64,000 nucleotides of DNA from Periplaneta americana (lineage: Eukaryota; Arthropoda; Insecta; Blattodea; Blattidae). The stretch is taken from the NCBI RefSeq assembly GCF_040183065.1, contig NC_091132.1, positions 164,328,102-164,392,101 of the forward strand. The letters run 5' to 3'. This document shows, one piece after another, positions 10,175 to 22,378 of the stretch (positions within the stretch are counted from its first letter, which is position 1; every line of letters begins with the position of its first letter). The translations under genes were made by a program, and so were the position numbers. Below the pieces are notes generated by a model. It was not told the DNA's origin and made no database searches. It saw only the letters and a list, made by a program, of their open reading frames with translations.

Positions 10175-10450
10175 CCAGCAATGTAGCTCAGTCAGCAGAC
10201 TCACTGGGCTGCTGATCCGGAACTGCGTTCGGGCTTGGGTTGGATCTCACTTTAGTCTCATTGAATGGTTTCTTCCGAGGGTTTCCCAAGCCGAGGGACT
10301 GAAGCAGGATGGTCTATGGCGACTCCTCAGCATTAACCCCTTTGATTTGATTACCTGGATGGGTTTTTCCGAGGTTTTCCCCAACCAAAAGGCAAATGCC
10401 GGGTAATCTTTTGGCGAATCCTCGGACCTCACCTCATCTCACTACATCTC
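10175..10450 (+). mobile_element. tRNA-derived SINE
   Basis: A tRNA-like head with an A-box-like TGTAGCTCAGTCAG (10190) and a B-box-like GGTTGGATCTC (10238), then a conserved body with TGGGTTTTTCCGAGGTTTTC and AAATGCCGGGTAA. The same body words occur in the SINEs at 27806, 29810 and 37891. No gene. Confidence 0.75.
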
Positions 10451-10736
10451 GCCAAAATATTGTAAAAAATTGCACAAAATTGTAAAAATTGTAGAAAATT
10501 ACTAAATTGTAAAACTATAAAAATTTGTAAAAATTGTAATTGTAATATTGTAAAATTTCGACTTGTTCCACATGTTAACGCTTCATTGCTCATGTAAGAT
10601 CTTGGAATAAAATAAATGAATGAATGAATCGAAGTCACTGCGAGTACTGTTATAACGAGGTAGTATCTGTTACAATCAAAATGCAAGATAATCACTGAAA
10701 AAAGAATACACAGTGCATTCCTTGTGTTTCACTCAC

Positions 10737-10874
10737 CTCAGGTTCACTTTTCACCAAGGGGAACGAAATTGGCACCGGATCTTCCTCTAATTTTATCTGA
10801 GATGTGAGGTCATGGCTCTGGTCCTCACATTCCTCTTTTATACCAGTCACATGCTGATCCAAAAGATTCTGTTC
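10737..10874 (-). CDS. Cassette exon of zinc-finger gene A' (SUMO-motif exon)
   Basis: A 138-base exon on the minus strand (46 codons), bounded by a CTGCAG acceptor and a GTGAGT donor, phase 0 on both sides. It begins EQNLLDQHVTGIKEEC and ends PISFPLVKSEPE. Three psi-K-x-E motifs (IKEE, IKLE, VKSE), the SUMO-attachment consensus, are spread over its length and are followed by acidic residues. The exon is a clear paralogue of gene A exons at 33387-33524 and 29274-29414. It is open throughout with intact splice sites, so it could be used. Its zinc-finger exon is expected beyond the left window edge. Exon function (SUMO-dependent regulation) is inferred from motifs only. Confidence 0.75.
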
Positions 10875-11378
10875 CTGCAGTACAAAGAGACTACTTAAAC
10901 CGATCAATTTATTACACAGCATTAGAAGACAACTTCTAACGTTACAAGCTGCTCTCTATGTGTCCGCTTGACTACAACCTGCAATATTATGATGAATGGG
11001 GCCATGATTTATATACAAATGCAAAGATTTCCCGAAAAAAAAAAAATACACTTTTTAACATCTTATGAATGCAATACAAAGGTTTATTTTCAGTCAATGA
11101 CTTTACTTTATATGTGTGTAAGGTACAAGTCCTTATATTACATAATTTAATACTGTATTAACGTTTTCGTCGGTCATGCCGATATCATCAGATACAACTT
11201 TTTATGCTGCAATATCATCCCTAAATAAGTACATGTGCCTCTATGATCAAAAATACAATATACATTGATAAATATAAAACATATTAAAATCAACATGGTT
11301 TGGGGACATCAATATTTCTTTTCTCACGTAAATGTACCCTTATTGTCAATTAGTTAAAAACACAAACCTGTGATTACA

Positions 11379-11414
<36 letters not shown>

Positions 11415-12749
11415 GTCATTCCACGAGATGAGGGACATAAAGACAAAATTTTATATTTAATCGAAGAAACTGTTCTTTTGCATTAAAAAGTTCTCCAATT
11501 CATTGACTTTATACATATATATATATATATATATAATTGCAGGTCTTCACTATATAAAAAAATAAAGTGAAAAATTCATATGAAATACTATGTGAAGAGA
11601 TGCTTACAATGTTTACTATATATTTATCTAATTTGCTTGTGTCCATACTCTTATTATTCAGTTATTATACTCCTTTTCTGTGTATGAAAGATGTATATAC
11701 ACCATAATGTATGTGTTGAGATTGTACCTTGAAACCTTAATTCATCAAAGTTGTTATAGTTGACATTTACAATGGATGATATGTTTCTGTATTAGGTTGT
11801 CTTTTGATGTTAATTGACGGTATGAACTTGATCGTGCACTATGACCGATGATAATCTTCAATCTAGAATATAAGTGATAAAGTTAAGTAATTAAACTAAA
11901 TAGAATCGAAATTTATTGTCGAAATACGTGTTTGTTAAAGATAATAGATCATAATATTGTGACTGAAATCATATTAAGAAAAATTTTGAATTTGAATGGA
12001 TATATTATTAGATCAATTTAAGTATATATATATTGTTAGGTTAACTGTTTACAAGAAGTATTCCTAAACATCTCTAGCAGCAAAGGGTACATCCTCCAAT
12101 AACTCCGCAAAACCCTTTGCGTGAACTGTAAGTAAACGGGCATAGGTAGGCAATCACACGCTCAGACAGGAGATATGGCCCACTGAAATGGTGTTGAAGT
12201 CTGCAATGACAAACCAGGTATTTAGAACGAAACTGACATAATCGCCTTAATCTGGGTTTACAGACCTCAAGTTCCACAATATCTCTAAATGTTCAGTTGG
12301 ACATTCTCTATTTCCTGTTTAATCCTGGCAGTCTTTTACTGAATCACGCAGTACGTGGTGACACAATATTTTACAACTTCTTTTTTATTTTCATACTAAT
12401 TTCGAACATAGGTATATTTCATATTTGTGATTTCGCACTAAGTTTATAATTTCGTACATTAACATTGACTTCTACACAGTTTCTCTTGGACAATAAGCTG
12501 TATGCTGTTTTGTTTTATTAACAGATGCTGTTTCCAAGTTTAGCATAATTAATTCTTGCCTTCCTCATTAGAATGTTTCTGAATCACTCCATTTCACAGT
12601 TGATAAATCAAATTGTGGTGAACACAGGTGGAGGAGAAATGTGGTGGCATCTTTCAAAACGAAAGTGGTATAAAGAATCACATCAGCCTTCCACACCTTG
12701 ATATACACCGAACTATGACAGGAAAATATATACTCACTTAGTTACTTAC
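10875..12749. other. Intronic sequence, no gene; two (TA)n runs
   Basis: No supported coding sequence. (TA)n microsatellites lie at 11384-11411 and 11514-11535. A GGGTCATTCCACG word at 11413 matches the terminal repeat of the element starting at 33949, but I found no matching right end. The ORF at 12074-12277 has no recognisable domain. Confidence 0.6.
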
Positions 12750-13558
12750 AAATGGCTTTTAAGGAACCCGAAGGTTCATTGCCGTTCTCACATAAGCCCG
12801 CCATAGGTCCCTATCCTGTGCAAGATTAAGCCACTCTCTATCATCATACCCCATCTCCCCCAAATCAATTTTAATATCATCCTCCCATCTACGTCTTGGC
12901 TTCCCCAAAGGTCTTTTTCCCTCCGGCCTCCCAACCAACACTCTATATGCATTTCTGGATTCGCCCATACGTGCTACATGCGCTGCCCAACTGAAATGTC
13001 TGGATTTAACATTCCTAATTATGTCAGGTGAAGAATACAATGCGTGAAGTTCTGCATTGTGTAACTTTCTCCATTCTCCTGTAACTTCATCCCTCTAAGC
13101 CCCAAATATTTTCCTAAGAACCTTATTCTCAAACACCCTTAATCTCTGTTCCTGTCTCAAAGTGAGAGTCCAAGTTTCACAACCATAAAGAACAACCGGT
13201 ACTATAACTGTTTTATAAATTTTTTCAGATTTTTTGATAGACTAGATAATAAAAGCTTCTCAACCGAATAATAACAGGTATTTCCCATATTTATTCTGTT
13301 TTAATTTCCTCCCGAGTATCATTTATATTTGTTACTGTTGCTCCAAGATATTTGAACTTCTTCACCTCTTCAAAAGATAAATTTCCAATTTTTATATTTC
13401 CATTTCGTACAATATTCCCGTCACGAGACATAATCATATACTTTGTCTTTTCGAGATTTACTTCCAAACCTATCTCTTTACTTCCTTCCAGTAAAATTCC
13501 CATGTTTTCCATAATCGTTTGTGGATTTTCTCCTAACATATTCACGTCATCCGATTAA
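12750..13558 (-). pseudogene. 5'-truncated LINE copy ('MNLRVP' family), copy 1
   Basis: On the minus strand from 13558 the frames read MLGENPQTI, the [10 protein letters not shown] block near 13340, then after a short internal deletion around 13220 the C-terminal RT tail WAAHVARMG, RPEGKRPLGKPRRRW and the ending MNLRVP followed by a stop at 12759. It is the C-terminal third of a LINE reverse transcriptase, 5'-truncated, and ends in a short GTAA-type tail. The same 3' end occurs in four other copies in this window (16086, 30405, 31450, 40401). Confidence 0.88.
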
Positions 13559-16085
13559 AATTGAACGCATTCCAATAGTCATGAAAACAGTATTGTACAC
13601 ATCAGAAAATGTCATCAATCCTCGTGTAATATTACTGATATTGCGATAGAAAAATACTCAGTGCAATTATCAACTCAGCAAGTATGTTTTCTACAAACAT
13701 ATGACAAAAGCGATTAGCAGATCACTTGAAACAAAAAAATAATCATTTTAAATTTAAATTAATGATTTTCATACTTTTTTCACCAAGACTTTTAGCGTCC
13801 TCGCTCTGTCAGCCAATGTGTATGTTGCATCCACTGGTGATGTCTTTATGCACAATATGCGTTGAACAAGCACCAATGTAAAGAAAGACCAACGTACCAG
13901 TTTGTATTACGCTCCACTCATGAAAAAAAAAAACTGTAGGATAAGGAATTATAATTATAGAGTGGGCTGACATACATCAGAAAAGCTCAGACATAGAGCT
14001 ATACAGCAAGTTTACTCCAGTGAATTTCAGAGTACGACATTGTGAAGGACTGGCCTCTAGCAAGCGGAGCAAAGGTATTAAATGTCTTTCGTACGCTCCC
14101 TTCTCGGCAGGACATAGAGCATCCTCCACCGTCATGCTGCAGATCTGCAACCCTTGCACATGTCCTCACGGGATGTACTACATAACTTAACGACACCATA
14201 GAATTCGTTCTATGATCGGCAAACAGTTGAGGTCAATTAATTAACAAGGGTCAGAGCCATCCTCAGGTACAAGTCGGAGCATGGGTAGGTTTGGCAATGC
14301 TGAGTGGAGGCGAAATAAAGGCGTGGCGTTTGACGTTTTAGAGGTTTGATTTCGTTGTCACATGTACATTTTCTACATTAATTGATACAGAACAAAGAGC
14401 ATATGATCAAGATTCAGAGTATTGATTTACGTATTTTATTACGGAATCCGAAATATTTTGAGTTTCAGAATACCGCGTAACTACTTGCATACAGCCACTT
14501 ATATCTAAAAAAAATTAAAAGCATACGTGTTTGTTTTGATGGTACAAGGGAAAATAAATAAATACTTACAGAACTGTTACTTGTACCAAAAATAAATAAA
14601 GTAACGACGTACTTTCGCAATATATGCGCCATTCCAATCAATTAACCATTATATGGCAAGTAAATTGACAATGTTTTGCCCCTTTATGTTGTTTCATCTC
14701 TGACGTGAAAGGTCTAGGATATCATATACATTTTAATTTCATATGATCGTCTGTCGTGCTTTTCTATAAATATTCCAGATGCCCAGGAAGCCAGTTATAG
14801 TTTGAACCTCGCCAGTCACCATAACAATACTGTTATTCTAAATTATTTGTTATACATTTTTTTAAATATAATTTTAAATAGAACCAAGGCCAAGTATAAA
14901 GATCTATGAAAAAACGAAGAAATATACCTTCAACATAATACATAACAAAACACATAATTATCTATTAAGTATGTGCCAATTAGCGTATAAACTCGGTGAA
15001 CGATAAATCCTGTAAATACGAAGTGAAAAGAAACATGTTTATAATTCATTTATTACAAAAGACATAATATTAATAAATAAACCTTGAAAGCCAACAAAGT
15101 GAGTGTATGCATCCACAAATTATAGGTTAGTTCTGACGTATAGCAGGCATTGCGAATCTTCAACAAAACTGCAACATTTATGGGATCACAAAACAGCTAT
15201 TTACAATAAACTTGAAAATCAATGGCGTAACTTTATTGATAAAGCAGGCGAGACCCAACAATTTGGCTAGAATTCTGATACACCACAAACCACAAGTAAG
15301 ACTATAAAAATGTAGTTTATACAATATTTAATATTTAGAAGAATTTTCAATCACTTTGCCATTAATAATAACCGTAAAAGTTGCTAAAGACTGCAGCCAT
15401 ATTTTCATTTACTGTCTTTTTTTTTTTTGTCGCCAACACACAATTAGTTTATAATACATCAATAATTGACGTTTGGTACGACAGCGAACATAATTCCATC
15501 GACACACACTTATATTGTACCATTAATTTACATTGAAAATCGACATTAGCACAAACACGTGTTCTGGATAGTAAGCCTCCGTTTGACAGTTAATTACAGT
15601 GTTGCCGACGTATGGCTCCGGCTTGTAACTGAAGAATGCTCTGCAAGTGTTCAAAGAAGTACACGGACTGGCAGACAATGGCTGTGGAAGAAGAATATAC
15701 TGTACATCATTCCCATCCCATCAAATAGTAACAATCATCATATCATTGATTCCACTCTTTGATTGAAAACCAAGAGAGCCAACCTCATGAAATAAGTCTA
15801 GAAAAAGACATTTGGCCTATGTACTTAATGTTCCACATTTTATGTACAATTACAGTCTACAACGAATGGAAATAAGAAGCTTTATGTTTGGAACACGCGG
15901 AACTATTCCTGGTTTCTTCTTCCGAATCTGGCAATGTTTCGGCCTACGGAGGAAGACAACTGACTATATCGTTCTTGCAGCTCTGAGGGGATCCATATTT
16001 TTGCTCCGAAATCATCTGTAGACCTACGGTCAACACATATCTTCAAATAACTAATTAGTAATTATTTATCCATGATAGTAAAGTA
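13559..16085. other. No recognised gene
   Basis: AT-rich intronic or intergenic sequence. Small ORFs at 13977-14199 (minus), 15559-15762 and 15812-16021 (plus) show no domain I recognise and no splice context. A T-rich run lies at 15417-15429. Confidence 0.55.
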
Positions 16086-16745
16086 ATGCAGAATATAGTA
16101 CGAAATGGAACTATAAAAATTGGAGATTTATCCTTCGAAGAGGTGGAAAAATTCAAATATCTTGGAGCAACAGTAACAAACATAAATGACACTCGGGAGG
16201 AAATTAAACGAAGAATAAATATGGGAAATGCCTGTTATTATTCGGTTGAGAAGTTTTTGTCATCTAGTCTTCTGTCAAAAAATCTGAAAGTTAGAATTTA
16301 TAAAACAGTTATATTACCGGTTGTACTGTATGGTTGTGAAACTTGGACATTCACTTTGAGAGAGGAACAGAGATTAAGGGTGTTTGAGAATAAGGTTCTT
16401 AGGAAAATATTTGGGGCTAAGAGGGATGAAGTTACAAGAGAATGGAGAAAGTTACACAACGCAGAACTGCACGCATTGTATACTTCACCTGACATAATTA
16501 GGACCATAAAATCCAGACGTTTGAGATGGGCAGGACATGTAGCACGTATGGGCATATAGTGTGTTTGTCGGGAGGCCGGAGGGCAAAAGACCTTTGGGGA
16601 GGCCGAGACGTAGATGGGAAGATAATATTAAAATGGATTTGAGGGAGTTAGGATATGATGGTAGAGATTGGATTAATCTTGCTCAGGATAGGGAGCAATG
16701 GCGGGCTTATGTGAGGACGGCAATGAACCTCCGGGTTCCTTAAAA
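16086..16745 (+). pseudogene. 5'-truncated LINE copy ('MNLRVP' family), copy 2
   Basis: Plus-strand frame 16086-16559 carries [34 protein letters not shown] and LRWAGHVARMG. It is broken by a stop at 16557 (a frameshift at the ARMG block) and continues in 16561-16743 with RPEGKRPLGRPRRRW to the ending MNLRVP. It is followed by a (GTAA)n tail at 16747-16783, the usual 3' tail of this family. Confidence 0.9.
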
Positions 16746-16746
16746 G

Positions 16747-16748
16747 CC

Positions 16749-16783
<35 letters not shown>
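16747..16783. repeat. (GTAA)n tail of LINE copy 2
   Basis: About nine GTAA units directly after the LINE stop codon and the conserved AAAGCCA, as also seen (shorter) after the copy ending at 40946. Confidence 0.9.
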
Positions 16784-17069
16784 TAATGTTCTATATAGCA
16801 GAGTGTTAATATAGGGAGCGGTGATCGTTTCCATAAATAAATAAGTAAAGTGCAACACCTTCAAATTAAGGCAGTTCATTTAGACATTATAAGAAATAAT
16901 GTTAAATTATTACGGCCCCTGTATTAGGTATTACAAATTATGAAAATGTTAAAAGATAGCCTACAAATTTATAAAGTAATGGGGATAATATCTGTAATTA
17001 CGAGTAAATATAAAACAAAATGAATCAATTGAAACCGCAAAATGATTCAGAGTTACATATAGACACAGA

Positions 17070-17390
17070 CAAAAAAAAAATGAATTTGTGTCCTTAAGTG
17101 TATATCAAATACCTACACTGAGGGAATGTGTAGCTTGCCAACCATTAAGAATAACTGTAACCAGAAATTTCGTTTTCAAATTAGAAATGTAAAACCAGGT
17201 AACAGCTCAAAATTAGACTTCGCTACAACATGATATGAATAATAAATACACAGTCATCACATTTCTTCAATCTCTACCATACTCTACAAAGCAATGCAAG
17301 TTATGTTATAAAGAGATACTGTCTGTGATAATCAAAATACAATATAAACACTGAAAAAGGCACACAGTGCATTCCTTGCGTTCCACTCAC
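17070..17390. repeat. Duplicated intron block shared with 9380-9590 and 10620-10736
   Basis: Intron immediately 3' of the 17.4k exon. The words CACACAGTGCATTCCTTG and AATCAAAATACAATA match 10680-10730 near the 10.8k exon. Confidence 0.7.
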
Positions 17391-17504
17391 CTCTGGTTCA
17401 CGTTTCAATATAGGGAACGAAATTGGCATAGGATCTTCATCAACTTTCACCTGAGATGTGAGAGTATGTCCCTTGTCCACATATTCTTCGGAGTAATAAG
17501 ACAT
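17391..17504 (-). CDS. Truncated cassette exon of zinc-finger gene A'
   Basis: Minus-strand frame from ATG at 17504 to a GTGAGT donor at 17390: MSYYSEEYVDKGHTL..., ending PISFPILKREPE. The last 27 residues align with the 10.8k exon (LTSQIKLEEDPVPISFP), but the first third (the EQNLLDQHVTG block) is missing. An AG just before the ATG (AAGCAAAG) could serve as acceptor, or the ATG could be a new start. It retains VKVD and LKRE as psi-K-x-D/E motifs. It may be a decayed exon or an alternative first coding exon; I cannot tell which. Confidence 0.5.
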
Positions 17505-17589
17505 CTTTGCTTAATCCTATGGAATAGCAACTTTAGCAGTCGTTAAACTGTTGCATGCTCCAGCTCCACCTCCTTCGGAGTTGCAATAC

Positions 17590-17810
17590 CAGTGTCGCCA
17601 ACTCGATTCTTAAAGACCCGCTGTGAAGCCGTGCAGAAACCGCTGAATTGCTACATTGTCAATGCAAAATTATATTATTTTGCCGCTGTGAGTGCTAAAA
17701 ATATCCGCTAAATCCCTATATCAGCTATGCAAATTTCATAAATTTTACCCGTTAAACTAAAACAGAAAAACGCTAGATCTAGCGGGAAAACCGCTGAATT
17801 AGCAACACTG
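17590..17810. mobile_element. hAT-type MITE, 221 bp
   Basis: The ends CAGTGTCGCCAA and (complement) CAGTGTTGCTAA are inverted. The flanking 8-mers TGCAATAC (17582-17589) and TGCGATAC (17811-17818) differ at one base, consistent with an old 8-bp hAT target duplication. No coding sequence. Confidence 0.75.
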
Positions 17811-17818
17811 TGCGATAC

Positions 17819-19399
17819 ACGACGGGTCAAGGCTGACTAAATCCTTAACGAAGTTTATTTTTCCAGAAGGCCGTTTTCAAAACGGTTCAGAATAAGAGTT
17901 TGTGTATTACAAACTCTTTGGTCCAGAACGGCTATAATTTCATGTTTTATTCTTTATTGTAATTATTTTTAGCATTATTATTTTTCTTCAAATATTGCTT
18001 ATTAATACTAATTAATAGTAAGAGCTGATAGTAGTTAAATTCAAGAATCAGTCACTTTTTCCATACTAATGATATATGTATATGATATACGAGTCGTGTG
18101 ATGGCAATCAAAGACGTTATATAGTATACGTGAAATATTAATTTAATCGGGGGGCTACCACAGCTTTTTTTTTCTCCCACTCTACACCTTTCACTGCACT
18201 TCCTCCCTTACATAGTTTGCAATACTTCTCTCTTTTCCCTCTATTTACTTTATGATACTGACTATATTAAATAGGAATATCTTACTTAACTCTAAATACA
18301 CGCTATATTAATTAGGAATATCTTGTTTACCTCTAAATATGTCGATATACATATATGTACTAGAACCTTCTGTTTTGTGAACCATTATCAAAGCCATTAC
18401 GCTATGAATTCATTGATAAAGAAACCCTTAAAAATTATATTTACGTACATGTTAATACGTTTACGTGATGTTAATACATCAAATAGATACTTCAAAAGGT
18501 ATTAAACATATGCCTTTATTATTATACGTACAGTAGAACTGAATTCGTTAGTTTGCTATTAACCGTATTATTTATTTATTTAATCCACACAACAATATAA
18601 TTAGAGTAGAGAAAAGTGAAAATAACAGTAGTAATACATATAAGTATGGTATACCGGGTACATCTTGATTACACAACTTTTAACACTGTATCACTTCGGA
18701 ATATGTATGATAAGACTTTGTTGTGTTAAATTCTAATGTATCTTGTTTACATGTTTCGACCTATTTATGGTAATTAAACTTAAAGTGTTACAATCCAATA
18801 CTACTCAACAATAGATATCAAGCAAATATTATATGTAAATCACGGTAAACAAAAACAAAAGTATTTACAGTATAAAGAAAACTTACATTATATTACAGTT
18901 AATATGCCAAATTGATCACTAATTAAGTTAATATTGTACAAGGAACCAATATGGTGGCATTACTACATTTATCCATTATCAAATGTTTCATTATAACGTA
19001 TGTAATTCAACTCACTACACTACTCCCCTTAGTATCCTTTTGATCTCACTGAGGTAAAGTCAAATTACCGTATTTTCTTTAAAACAGTTTTTCATACTTG
19101 CAATGTAGGCAGGCCTACGTGACGTCATACAACTCATTGGTCAGGAAAACAGGGACCTTTCCTTGGATTCTACCAGATAATCTAACTATGTGTATCAAAG
19201 TCAAAGCCAAATAGACCAGTGTTAGCTTCGTTTTCTGACCACACACGAACTCGTAAAAATATGAAGTTAGGCAAATATTGTTTTTCAGGATGAGTGGTTA
19301 ACAGAACGTGGAAAATGGTTTCAGATGAGTAATGACTCTACTGCCGAATTTATTATGGATTTATTAATTTCTCCTACAGAATAATATCTGTAATACTAA
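17819..19399. other. No recognised gene
   Basis: AT-rich sequence with no supported ORF, splice signals in frame, or repeat boundary that I can place. Confidence 0.5.
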
Positions 19400-19515
19400 C
19401 ATTAGAGGAGAAAAATTCGCTCTGGTGCCGGGGATCGAACCAGGGTTCTTGGTTCTAAGTACCAAGCGCTCTGACCACTGAGCTACGCCGAATTCAATCC
19501 ACAGCACTGGATCGA
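19400..19515 (-). mobile_element. tRNA-derived SINE head
   Basis: On the minus strand the sequence holds GGCGTAGCTCAGTGG (A box), a TTGGT/ACCAA anticodon-like stem with a 7-base loop, and GGTTCGATCCC (B box). The acceptor ends do not pair and the loop lacks U33, so it is not a functional tRNA. The 3' continuation GAATTTTTCTCC is shared with the SINEs at 22.4-23.1k and 37.2k. Confidence 0.7.
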
Positions 19516-19794
19516 ATTCCTCTCCCTCAATGTTTCCCTTTGTGGCCTTATCCAAGTTAGGAATATATGTTGACGTTTATGTCCAATATCAACTGCCATT
19601 ATACTAGGGGCACACTGAGCTGTGACTTTTTATTATCTCAAGAAAAATATTTTCTTGATTGAATAACTACAGGTTATTAATTGTTGTATGTAAGAGTTGA
19701 AGAAAATAATGTGTTTCTCTATTCATATTGTATCATTTTCTTCTTTTTCTTTCTTTTTTTTTTTTTTTTTTTTGTAATTTCTATAAAATAAAAA

Positions 19795-20752
19795 AAGAAG
19801 ATATACCAATCTATATCACAGACACACTCATTGATAAAACTCCAGTTGTGAACGAAATTCCTCCATGGAAATGGGTGATTCCAGAACATAGCATACAAAT
19901 TCCAGGATATCATTCCACAAATGATTCTCCACACATTCTTAAGTTAGATGCCATGGAACTACTCTGCAGCACATATAAGGATCACCTTCAAATCTATACA
20001 GATGGATCTCTGAATCATAATAATGGGACAACAGGAGCAGGGTATTATATTCCAAAATATCAAGAAAGTTATTTCATACCATGTTCATCCTCCTCCAGTC
20101 TTGACACTGAATTGCTAGCTATTGATGCTGCTCTTCAGTGTGTTACTCAAATTTCTGAAAAATCTATTTGCATACTTACCGACTCCAAGGGGGCTATATT
20201 TAATATAATTAAATATGAACCAAATCTATATGCACATAGGATTATTCCACTTCAGAAACAACTACGTAAACTAAAAGAACTTCAAAAGGAAATAACATTT
20301 CAATGGATACCTAGTCATTGTGGTATACCTGGAAACGAGAAAGTCCATAATATTGAAAAACAGGCAACATATTTACAACCAAGACCTCTTCAAGTGATGT
20401 CTCTATCCAGTGCTTTTGCTTCAGTAAAGTCTCCTTTTACAAACATATGGATCAACAATTGGCTCTCTTCTGACAAAGAAAAAATTTTAGTCTGTACAAA
20501 AGAAACCAAATGACCTGGAAATGTACAAAAACTTGCCTAGACATGTTCAAACATTTTTAACAAGAGTCAGAACAGGTCTTATTGTCACACAATTGTACCT
20601 AACCTGATTTCACATTTCTGATAATCCTACTTGTCTGTGGTGTAATAATCATGATGAAGATCTGGAACACATTCATACTGTACATCCATAAACCACAAAA
20701 GAAGTAAATTAAAATCATCAGTAACAGTTGCAGAAGACACAGCCCTGCAATA
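19795..20752 (+). pseudogene. LINE RNase H and C-terminal domain, interrupted
   Basis: The plus-strand frame (open 19728-20513) holds a complete-looking RNase H: YTDGS (20000), acidic ELLAIDAA (20110), LTDSKGA (20178) and QWIPSHCGIPGNEK (20302). A frameshift or stop follows, then the Cys/His tail CLWCNNHDEDLEHI near 20630-20680. It is the 3' part of an I/Jockey-like LINE. The frame is cut at 20752 by a Tc1/mariner-like insertion and resumes at 21511 (LLATGIYNEHRSKYS). A T-rich run at 19752-19772 lies near its left end. Confidence 0.85.
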
Positions 20753-21510
20753 TACAGAGTGTTTAAAAAATACGGGGTATAATTTCAGGTATGTATTTCC
20801 CACATATGGACAATCAAAATAGTTCATTACAACATGTGTCCGGAAATGCTTCATTTCCGAGTTATGGCCTTCACAACATTGAAATTCACCGGAATGTTTT
20901 TCTTTCCACAGGTCGTTGTCATTACAGAAGATGTTCAAAATGTCCACCTCCTGCTTGAATACAGACCTCACATCGATGTCTCATTGACCTGCGAACACGA
21001 TCCCAAACTCCAGGAGTATTGCGTATGTCCTCAGAACATGCCACAATTCGATTCCAAAGGGATTCCAAATCAGGCACCGGAGACAAATAAACCAATGATT
21101 TTAAATGGCCCCACAAGTAGAAAACGAGAGGGTTCAGATCAGGTGAGCGTGGAGGCCAAGCAATTGGGCCACCTCTACCTATCCATCGATCAGGAAACCT
21201 TCGATCCAAGTACCGGCGAGCTGTGCAACTGAAGTGTGCAGGAGTGCCATCATGCAAGAAGTGAATGCGTTGACGATTGATCAGTGGAGTGTCTTCTAAA
21301 ACATGAGGTATGTCAGAGTGCCCTCTTAATGTCTCCTTTGACGGCAACGACCTGCGGAAAGAAAAACATTCCGGTGAATTTCAATGTTGTGAAGGCCATA
21401 ACTCGGAAATAAAGCATTTCCGGACACATGTTGCAATGAACTATTTTGATTGTCTACACGTGGGAAATACATACCTGAAATTATGCCCTTTATTTTTGAA
21501 ACACCCTGTA
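20753..21510. mobile_element. Internally deleted Tc1/mariner-like element with ~165-bp TIRs
   Basis: The first ~165 bases (TACAGAGTGTTTAAAAAATA...) are the inverted complement of the last ~165 (...CCCTGTA), about 90% identical, and TA dinucleotides flank both ends (20751-20752, 21511-21512). The inserted element splits a LINE. Only the C-terminal part of the transposase remains inside. Confidence 0.88.
20922..21347 (-). pseudogene. Transposase C-terminal domain (IS630/Tc1/mariner type)
   Basis: A minus-strand frame of 141 codons contains FLHDGTPAHFS (second catalytic Asp region of the DDE fold), RRFPDRWIGRGGP, WPPRSPDLNPL (conserved block carrying the D/E side of the site), FYLWGHLKSLVY, and ends GGGHFEHLL just before the right TIR. 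The N-terminal helix-turn-helix and first catalytic Asp are missing, so the protein cannot act. The frame itself is open, suggesting a fairly recent deletion. Confidence 0.85.
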
Positions 21511-21620
21511 TATGGACTACATCTCAACTCTGGCTACTAGCAACAGGCATCTATAATGAACACCGATCAAAATACTCCTCATTTCTCGTGAAAAACAACA
21601 ACTGAATAGACTACAGTGGA
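21511..21620 (+). pseudogene. Continuation of the interrupted LINE
   Basis: After the mariner-like insertion the LINE tail resumes with a frame reading LWLLATGIYNEHRSKYSSF and a stop after KNNN. It joins in sense to the piece ending at 20752. Confidence 0.7.
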
Positions 21621-22378
21621 CTTTATGTTGTCAGCAAACAGCTGGATGCATTAAGAAGATTGACTGATTTTGTTCCACTCATTATGCTTAGAAGAATAAG
21701 ATCACATGGCCTGTTATACTTCGTAGTCTTGTAGTACAAAGCGACATTTCATCCTGTTTAATATATCATCATATTTCCACGGTCATGAATGAGTACAAAT
21801 AAGAAATAACATGATAAATATGCAAAATTATGGTTACTTTAATAAAATAATGAAAAATTCATTATATGACTGTAAAAGTGTTTTCTGATTCACAATAATG
21901 AATGGAAACGGCAATGCATATCGATATTACGCATTCCGATATTATATGAGCATAATTCACCACTGGCATTCTGTCATGAGTACTAGCCAGCTTATAAAAA
22001 CACACGTTAACAACCTTCAAAATTTAGGCCACAAGATATATAAGAATTCAATTCCCGTGGTAATCTGGTCAGATAATACCGGAAGTGATTCCACCGAATT
22101 GTTTAGGCTAGTTATACTCGATGAATGAAGATATCATGTTACGACCTCCTTACTAAAAAGAAAAAAAAAAAAAAAACGAGGAAATGGCTTAATCATGACA
22201 ACAGAGTAAGTCAATCTTCAACTTCCCGGCTAATTAATTGATTACGAATGCTCACATTTCAATATAAGAATTTGAAAAATATTTCCTTTCCCGGTGCTAA
22301 TGTCCATAAAGTTTTAGCTTACAGGACTGAAACACATTCCACAGACATCCCTTTACAAAATCTTTTCGTCAGTATGAT
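21621..22378. other. No recognised gene
   Basis: AT-rich sequence with small ORFs only (for example 21898-22128 plus, 76 codons, no domain). A poly-A run lies at 22158-22175. Confidence 0.5.

Noticed and set aside
11413..11500. Second copy of the GGGTCATTCC element
   Set aside because: Only a left-end-like word is present; no right end and no target duplication were found.
13977..14199. Overlapping minus-strand ORFs of 60-66 codons
   Set aside because: No domain, no splice context, no paralogue in the window.
20834..21232. 132-codon plus-strand ORF
   Set aside because: It is the antisense shadow of the transposase frame at 20922-21347 and of the TIR.
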